Of a DNA stretch of 64,000 nt, positions 61,201 to 64,000 are shown piece after piece. This stretch comes from Nemopilema nomurai (Eukaryota > Cnidaria > Scyphozoa > Rhizostomeae > Rhizostomatidae): positions 124,001 to 188,000 of the forward strand of contig ML133410.1 in the NCBI GenBank assembly GCA_003864495.1, written 5' to 3'. The position numbers were made by a program, and so were the translations under genes. Position 1 is the stretch's first letter. Every line of letters begins with the position of its first letter. Below the pieces are notes generated by a model. That model saw only the letters and a program-made list of their open reading frames with translations. It ran no database searches and was not told the origin of the DNA.

Positions 61201-62585
61201 TTTTTTGGCCAATGCTATTACGTACTAACACCTTCCTCGTAAAACAGCGAATCCCCAGACGGAATTAGGGCGTTTATTTCTAGTTTCAAATTTTCAATGA
61301 CCTTCTCAATGACCTTTCAAGTGACCTTTCAAGTGACCTTTGGCCATTTTGCCACCATTTTCATTGCTCTTCAGTTCTGTAACCCAGGAGTAGTTCCTTC
61401 TCTCTTCCAATTGAGAAGCCCTAATTTGTTGTACTTATTCAGCATTGACCTCTGTTCCTGTGGCCTCTAGACAGTCATTTTCCTGTATGCGAAAGTCTGT
61501 TTGATAACAAAAATGTCTATTTGATTCGGTAATGGTCGATATCTTTATGCTCTGATAGTGTTCATAGGAGTTAATGTTCCCTATGTTTTAGAAGTTGTCT
61601 TGGCGATGCGCAGTATTTTTGCCATCCTCAAATGATTCCTATTACACTAGGACCTCGCAGCTTGCTGTATTTTATTGCTGAAATTTTCTTTGCAGGATCA
61701 TTTGTCCTACTTCCATTTCGTTGGGAGAATCGTTGGCATCGCAGGTTTGTGACTCCATTTTTGTTTGTCAACATTCATAAGCCCTTATATATCATCATCA
61801 TTTACTGTTGAGGTACAAAGACAGATGTATTCCTTTATCATCAAGAGAGGCTTGAATAGAAATCGCTATTTCAGACCTGAAGCGTCTGAAGTTTACCGCC
61901 AAGAATTGTCAAAGGTTTATGTTTTTTCAGTTTTCCACGGTCACTATCTGGACGGTGGTTTCACGATGCCTTTTTACAAGCAGATGTTATCGAAACCATA
62001 CGAAATCAGCGATTTAGAAAGCGTAGATCAAGAGCTGCATCGCAGTTTAGAGTGGATGTTGTGAGTACAGAGAGCTCAGTTGTGACTATATTGCTTACTT
62101 GAACTGTATCATATTGCATAGACATAGTTTATTAGTCCATGTTTTGAAGTGAACTTTCACCAAGTTTTTCTCGAGCCTCAAAGTTTCAGGATAAGCTATA
62201 GCAGATAGTTGTAACTTGTTTTGGAAAGGTACACGTTCCTAAGTTTCATACAAGATTATAAACATGAAATATCATCGCCAATTATTCATGTTTCCGTAAC
62301 AATTTTCTAATAGGAAATATTCTACGATTAATGGAAGATTCCTTCCATCTTGAGCAAGCCTCTTCTGTGTAGTATTTTCTAGGTCACTTCCTTTCTCAAG
62401 TGGTTTCCCTAGAACTTATATCCCTTCTAATGAACCTTCTTTTTCAGGAGTAACGACATTACGAACGTCATATACCAATCGTTCGCGGTGGAGAAAAGTT
62501 CCTTTGGCTCATTGAACTCGTTTGAGCTGAAACCAGAGGGCAAAGACATTCCAGTCACAGAGGAAAACAAGAAGGAATATGTCCA
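37222..62585 (+). CDS. Smurf: Smurf-type C2-WW-HECT E3 ubiquitin ligase, 3' end beyond window
   Basis: Sixteen exons join into one frame of 608 complete codons plus two bases. Domains in order: C2 (about residues 12-140), WW1 (W168, W190), Ser-rich linker (about 196-260), WW2 (F293, W315), WW3 (W339, F361), a basic linker with a short helix (390-415), and the HECT N-lobe (about 420 onward). Known family role: Smurf ligases bind PPxY motifs in Smads and other partners through WW domains, bind membranes through C2, and transfer ubiquitin via a HECT cysteine, damping BMP/TGF-beta signalling and affecting Rho and planar polarity. The HECT end, with the catalytic cysteine, is missing because the gene runs off the window. 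Three WW domains match vertebrate Smurf2 and Drosophila Smurf better than Smurf1, which lacks the first. Splice donors are all GT (mostly GTRAGT) and acceptors all AG. Vertebrate Smurf2 is about 750 residues, so roughly 150-200 residues remain. Exon edges are read by eye and not tested against transcripts. Confidence 0.95.
37271..38431 (+). other. Smurf intron 1
   Basis: GT-AG intron of 1.16 kb. It contains one long open frame (37315-37833, 172 codons, opening at a TTG, first ATG later) with no recognisable domain. A frame of this length is about what chance allows for a 64-kb window, so I do not call it a gene. Confidence 0.7.
38432..38470 (+). CDS. Smurf: Smurf exon 2 (39-nt microexon, C2)
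   Basis: A very short exon between acceptor TTTTTTAG and donor GTGAGT, phase 1 on both sides. It encodes [13 protein letters not shown], the conserved opening of the Smurf C2 domain, and links directly to RLPDPF in exon 3. The basic residues (KNLVKR) correspond to the family's C2 surface. Without exons 1 and 3 it would be easy for a gene finder to miss. Confidence 0.92.
38471..40553 (+). other. Smurf intron 2
   Basis: GT-AG intron of 2.1 kb, AT-rich. I found no coding, RNA or repeat signal in it that I could support. Confidence 0.7.
40554..40662 (+). CDS. Smurf: Smurf exon 3 (C2 core)
   Basis: Encodes [20 protein letters not shown] followed by a segment ending [10 protein letters not shown]. 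This is nearly identical in pattern to vertebrate Smurf C2 ([18 protein letters not shown] and [12 protein letters not shown]) and was the key to recognising the gene. Acceptor is TTTTCAACAG and donor is GTGAGT. Phase 1 in, phase 2 out. It is followed by the largest intron seen, 8.3 kb. Confidence 0.97.
42561..42605 (+). repeat. 24-bp tandem duplication in Smurf intron 3
   Basis: AAAGTCAGCCAGTGAAAGC recurs after 24 bp with one difference at the end. Short and recent-looking. Confidence 0.8.
44574..44640 (+). repeat. 30-bp direct repeat in Smurf intron 3
   Basis: Two copies starting AGTTTCACTGCAGA and ending AAAAAAGTTATAA, at 44574-44604 and 44611-44640. They differ by one substitution and one A in the A-run. 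Confidence 0.85.
45590..45960. promoter_or_regulatory. GC-richer, CpG-containing stretch in Smurf intron 3
   Basis: A local rise in GC and CpG, with ATGACGTCAT (45631-45640), a CCAATGGGCG (about 45793) and GCGTACGC-type runs. Long open frames overlap here on both strands (45455-45829 minus, 45591-45962 plus), which is typical of stop-poor GC-rich DNA. It could be an intronic enhancer or alternative promoter. A 14-bp G-rich duplication ends it (about 45935-45960). Confidence 0.25.
46589..46777 (-). repeat. Dispersed repeat, copy B (in Smurf intron 3)
   Basis: Second copy of the repeat at 29601-29788. The minus-strand frame reads [20 protein letters not shown] then [12 protein letters not shown], in step with copy A, before a stop. 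It is antisense to Smurf. Confidence 0.65.
46905..47200 (+). repeat. Pyrimidine-rich minisatellite, 32-bp and shorter units
   Basis: Built of CTTTCCCTCC, CTTCTTGGTT and CCCCCTTGGCCG modules. The clearest 32-bp units are 47020-47051 and 47052-47083. Overlapping open frames in several frames here (46804-47293) are low-complexity by-products. Confidence 0.85.
49002..49135 (+). CDS. Smurf: Smurf exon 4 (C2, second half)
   Basis: Encodes [20 protein letters not shown], then [12 protein letters not shown] and RLKDTG. It matches the family's [26 protein letters not shown] stretch, including the basic KKVHKRQ patch that in known Smurfs contributes to membrane and HECT contacts. Acceptor is TTTGTTTTAG and donor is GTAAGT. 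Phase 2 in, phase 1 out. Open frames read on the opposite strand here are shadows. Confidence 0.96.
49136..52015 (+). other. Smurf intron 4
   Basis: GT-AG intron of 2.9 kb. No supported gene or repeat was noticed. The open frames at 49097-49375 and 49759-50076 on the minus strand show no known domain, and the first overlaps exon 4. Confidence 0.65.
52016..52081 (+). CDS. Smurf: Smurf exon 5 (end of C2)
   Basis: A 66-nt exon with acceptor TTTTTCTAG and donor GTAAGC, phase 1 on both sides. With the base carried over from exon 4 it reads [20 protein letters not shown] then IV. This corresponds to the family's YQRLDLCKL...VRGQIVVSL. The middle part is less conserved, as expected for this loop. 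The joining residue with exon 6 is V. Confidence 0.92.
52478..52580 (+). CDS. Smurf: Smurf exon 6 (C2-WW1 linker, start of WW1)
   Basis: After the shared V codon this encodes [18 protein letters not shown], then [10 protein letters not shown]. The GG--A-VDSRG segment matches the linker after C2 in Smurf2 (GTGGQVVDC). ELPPG is the N-terminal edge of WW1, split from its first Trp by intron 6. Acceptor is TTTTCAG and donor is GTGAGT. Phase 1 in, phase 2 out. The exon carries a TGACGTCA palindrome in its coding sequence. Confidence 0.88.
52581..55089 (+). other. Smurf intron 6
   Basis: GT-AG intron of 2.5 kb that splits WW1 just before its first Trp. It contains a 22-bp minisatellite (53531-53644). 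Nothing else could be supported. Confidence 0.65.
53531..53644 (+). repeat. 22-bp minisatellite, 5.2 copies
   Basis: Units start at 53531, 53553, 53575, 53597 and 53619. Each begins GGCAG and ends GTGAGAAAGR. The last three are nearly identical. Confidence 0.9.
55090..55173 (+). CDS. Smurf: Smurf exon 7 (WW1)
   Basis: An 84-nt exon between acceptor TTGATAG and donor GTAAAT. It completes the glycine codon from exon 6 and reads [20 protein letters not shown], then VQWERPTR. Both signature tryptophans are present 22 residues apart (W168, W190) and the final Pro (P193) is there, so it should be a working PPxY-binding WW domain. Presence of WW1 argues for the Smurf2-like ancestral arrangement, since vertebrate Smurf1 has lost it. 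Confidence 0.93.
55213..55262 (+). repeat. (TTG)n microsatellite in Smurf intron 7
   Basis: About eight TTG units followed by CCTTGTCCTTGTC. Lies between the WW1 exon and exon 8. Confidence 0.9.
55598..56100 (+). CDS. Smurf: Smurf exon 8 (Ser-rich linker, WW2, most of WW3)
   Basis: The longest exon, 503 nt, phase 2 in and 1 out, acceptor CTTTGCAG, donor GTAAGA. It starts [13 protein letters not shown], then a low-complexity Ser-rich stretch, then a basic stretch ([20 protein letters not shown]). WW2 reads [20 protein letters not shown] with W315 and F293 in the first aromatic position. Vertebrate Smurfs have Tyr there. WW3 contains [20 protein letters not shown] and ends TQFT, with F361 in place of the second Trp, as in vertebrate WW3. 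The exon is noticeably richer in GC than its flanks. Long antisense frames here follow from that composition. Confidence 0.97.
56608..56683 (+). CDS. Smurf: Smurf exon 9 (end of WW3 and linker)
   Basis: Reads [20 protein letters not shown] then LVSSP. DPRL finishes WW3 exactly as in vertebrate Smurf (TTQFTDPRL). The rest is a basic, Ser/Thr-rich linker, variable in the family. Acceptor is ATTGAAG and donor is GTAAGT. Phase 1 in, phase 2 out. Confidence 0.92.
56684..57944 (+). other. Smurf intron 9
   Basis: GT-AG intron of 1.3 kb between the WW3 end and the pre-HECT helix. It carries a TGACGTCA palindrome at 57893-57900, close to the 3' end. No coding signal was noticed. Confidence 0.65.
57945..58026 (+). 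CDS. Smurf: Smurf exon 10 (linker helix before HECT)
   Basis: Reads [20 protein letters not shown] then ELSALRQM, which matches RYKRDLVQKLKVLRHELS in vertebrate Smurf. This helix sits between WW3 and the HECT domain. Acceptor is CTTTTTAG. The donor is less certain: ATG|GTCAGT at 58027 gives the correct phase 0 join to exon 11, and reading through would meet a stop within a few codons. Confidence 0.88.
58261..58400 (+). repeat. 22-bp repeat with decaying GATAGCTGCAC half-units, Smurf intron 10
   Basis: Three 22-bp units (58269-58334), each GATAGCTGCAC or a variant followed by an AAAAGTGCAC tail. Then shorter, more diverged 11-bp half-units run to about 58400. Confidence 0.85.
58490..58534 (+). 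CDS. Smurf: Smurf exon 11 (45-nt exon, start of HECT)
   Basis: A short phase 0-0 exon, acceptor TTATTTCAG, donor GTAATA, encoding [15 protein letters not shown]. It matches AGHCRIEVSREEIFE, the entry strand and helix of the HECT domain in the family. Being 45 nt and phase-neutral, skipping it would keep the frame but damage the HECT fold. Confidence 0.92.
58677..58780 (+). CDS. Smurf: Smurf exon 12 (HECT N-lobe)
   Basis: Encodes [20 protein letters not shown], then [14 protein letters not shown]. This is the hallmark HECT N-lobe opening (ESYRQ-MKM--KDL-KRLM-KF-GEEGLDYGGVAREW). Acceptor is CTTTGAAG and donor is GTATTT, which is weak. Phase 0 in, phase 2 out. The RE of REW spans the junction with exon 13. 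Confidence 0.96.
58781..60818 (+). other. Smurf intron 12
   Basis: GT-AG intron of 2.0 kb in the HECT N-lobe. I saw no repeat or gene in it. Confidence 0.65.
60819..60933 (+). CDS. Smurf: Smurf exon 13 (HECT N-lobe)
   Basis: Encodes [20 protein letters not shown], then [18 protein letters not shown]. This is one of the most conserved HECT stretches and matches Smurf2 closely. Acceptor is CTTTTTAG and donor is GTAAGT at 60934. A second copy of the same donor follows 17 bp downstream (see the tandem duplication entry). Phase 2 in, phase 0 out. Confidence 0.97.
60931..60964 (+). repeat. Duplicated 5' splice site after Smurf exon 13
   Basis: CCGGTAAGTCATTATGT (60931-60947) is followed at once by a near-identical copy (60948-60964). 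The last three exon bases and the donor GTAAGT are duplicated. Use of the second donor adds 17 nt and shifts the HECT frame. Confidence 0.9.
61298..61339 (+). repeat. Four TGACCT motifs spaced 12 bp, Smurf intron 13
   Basis: TGACCT at 61298, 61310, 61322 and 61334, exactly 12 bp apart. TGACCT is the reverse complement of AGGTCA, the nuclear-receptor half-site, so this is a DR6-type array in form. A simple tandem duplication of 12 bp explains it equally well. Confidence 0.85.
61696..61744 (+). CDS. Smurf: Smurf exon 14 (HECT N-lobe)
   Basis: A 49-nt exon encoding [16 protein letters not shown], the exact counterpart of [16 protein letters not shown] in vertebrate Smurf1. Acceptor is CTTTGCAG. 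The donor GTTTGT is weaker than average. Phase 0 in, phase 1 out. Confidence 0.96.
61931..62060 (+). CDS. Smurf: Smurf exon 15 (HECT N-lobe)
   Basis: With the base from exon 14 it reads [20 protein letters not shown], then [20 protein letters not shown] and EWM. It matches AVFHGHYI-GGFT-PFYKQLLGK and LESVDPELHKSLVWIL in the family. Acceptor is GTTTTTTCAG and donor is GTGAGT. Phase 1 in, phase 2 out. Confidence 0.97.
62448..62585 (+). CDS. Smurf: Smurf exon 16 (HECT, last exon visible)
   Basis: Encodes [20 protein letters not shown], then [20 protein letters not shown] and KKEYV. The pattern [17 protein letters not shown] is diagnostic for Smurf/Nedd4-type HECT domains. VEKSSFG replaces VEHNAFG of vertebrates. 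Acceptor is TTTTTCAG and donor is GTACGT at 62586. The next exon (LYVNWRF-like) was not found in the remaining 1.4 kb, so the intron extends past the window. Confidence 0.95.
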
Positions 62586-64000
62586 GTACGTATTTCCCGT
62601 CAATTCCTAAACCCCAATCGTTATCAGGAATTAGTGAATCATGCATTATTTCTAAAAGTTTGAATTCGTGAAAATAATCAAGGTAATACTGAACATAAAT
62701 ATTATTCTTAGTTGAATACGAGTCAATTTTCAAAAATTCTTCGGATTTTAATTAAAAGACAATGAAACTGTGATTAAAAGCACATATGTTTGTGTTGAAT
62801 TTGACTTGCAGTAAGCAGCTGTTTTGTCTGACAGTCAGGTCGTATCGTTATTATTAAGTCTATTTTGGTGGCCGCAATGCCGTTGCAAACCCATAATACT
62901 CTGTCCTTCCTTTTGTCTGTCGGCATTGAAAAGTGCCTAATTTCACTCGGGATCCCATTAACCTAATGATGGCGATACCTTTGACTTTACCGCCAGCCTA
63001 AACACCTTTCAGCTCGTTTACAACAGCATCCAGCATGCTTCTTTTGTTGAGAGACCTGCACTGTCCTTATTAAATACTCTCTCATTCCCATTGTTGCAAA
63101 GTATCTATATCTGTCAGAAATAGACTCACGGTAAGCCGTTGCCGTAATCTTCAATTAGCCATTCTGTTGATCTTGCCTTTAAAATGCAGCTTGCGGTTAG
63201 GCATCAACTACCTTCTTGTTGGTAAAGACACTGCCTATAGCCAGGTTTTCAAGGAGCCGTTTTAACCATAAATTTGATCTCATTTAATAATCTGTCAATG
63301 CATTTATTATCATTTATCACTTACAATCAATGAATTATCATTTAGTCCACTGTTTTCCGCCGCATTGAGGATCATTTGTCAGCGTAGCAATACGATAAGC
63401 TACCCTAAAATCTTTTGGCAAGGCTGGCCTACGGAATCTTCGATGTTTCTTCTTTATCCGTTAAGCTCATTGAGTGTAAAGCCACGCCTCAAAATTGCTT
63501 TTCGTCAGGCCCTTTATAGATTTTCAATGGACTGCGGTTTTGGCTTGGTCGGATTTCATTTGCTTTGCCAATTTTGCATGAAAGCACGAACCATTTCTCT
63601 TACCCATTGTAGTATTGCATTTGGTCAGAGGCTGCGTACATGAATTGTGGCCAAGCGTTTGAAATTCGCTTTTAATAAAAGTTTTAAAACACTTTCACAC
63701 GATTTTTCGTCCAGATCTGATGTTTATTGAATATGTAACACGAAGTTTGAATAGCTATTTCCCTCACTGCTATGAATTCTTCGTGGAGATTAGCTATTCT
63801 CGAATTGAAAGAAGAGAAGTCCCCATCAAGAAATTTGTTGGGAGTTGGGAATTCATGAAAAGAATAGTTGTTCAAATGGCTGATTTTCTTCGGTTGACTT
63901 TTAAATTTAATCATAAGTTCTCATCTATGATCCCTACCGTTAAACGCAGTACAAAAGATTAAGCCGTGACCGAATGGTGTCAAAAAGTGACTTGTCAAGC
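62586..64000 (+). other. Smurf intron 16, unfinished
   Basis: Starts at donor GTACGT and runs to the window edge. I looked for the next expected HECT segment (LYVNWRF-like) and did not find it. The open frames at 63365-63643 and 63720-63962 do not resemble HECT sequence. Confidence 0.6.

Noticed and set aside
63365..63962. Open frames after exon 16, considered as the next HECT exon
   Set aside because: No similarity to the expected LYVNWRF and downstream HECT sequence.
1..64000. CRISPR arrays, bacterial operons, tRNA or rRNA genes
   Set aside because: The window is animal nuclear DNA. No array and no tRNA A/B box pair or rRNA core was recognised by eye. A covariance-model scan would be needed to exclude small RNA genes.

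Overview
This is a window of an AT-rich, intron-rich, gene-poor animal genome. The only confidently identified gene is a single-copy-type Smurf HECT E3 ubiquitin ligase on the + strand. I read it as 16 coding exons between 37222 and 62585, in consistent frame across GT-AG introns, and the gene continues past the right edge. It has a C2 domain, three WW domains (the Smurf2-like, non-Smurf1 arrangement) and the HECT N-lobe. The last part of the HECT domain, including the catalytic cysteine region, is not in the window. A single Smurf with three WW domains, long AT-rich introns and many short DNA-transposon remnants suggests an invertebrate metazoan, perhaps a cnidarian. The taxon is an inference.

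Left part (1-37 kb): mostly intergenic, AT-rich sequence with mobile-element debris. Items found: a cluster of the 12-mer AATAAGCGCCCC (2.1-2.36 kb); an intact-looking 1.5-kb non-autonomous DNA transposon at 4908-6411 with TIRs, a TAAT duplication and nine internal copies of a 13-bp motif (GTCCGTCCGTCAC); a fossil reverse-transcriptase piece of a non-LTR retrotransposon on the minus strand (12.75-13.14 kb), with a start-less fossil reading frame nearby (11.1-11.4 kb); a probable last exon or short gene of unknown function on the minus strand (17.78-18.33 kb); a hAT-family remnant with matching TIRs and a recognisable transposase C-terminus (25096-26038); and several minisatellites.

Right part (37-64 kb): the Smurf gene. 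Exon 1 encodes the start of the C2 domain just downstream of an inverted CCAAT box and a palindromic E-box. The third intron is 8.3 kb and holds low-complexity sequence, a GC-richer stretch with a CRE palindrome, and one copy of a dispersed repeat whose other copy lies at 29.6 kb. Other introns hold short tandem repeats, including four TGACCT half-sites spaced exactly 12 bp.

The most notable signals are the 1.5-kb element with its internal 13-mer array, the dispersed repeat pair with a partly conserved reading frame, the repeated TGACGTCA palindromes within Smurf, and a duplicated 5' splice site after Smurf exon 13. Function outside Smurf and the transposon remnants cannot be settled from sequence reading alone.
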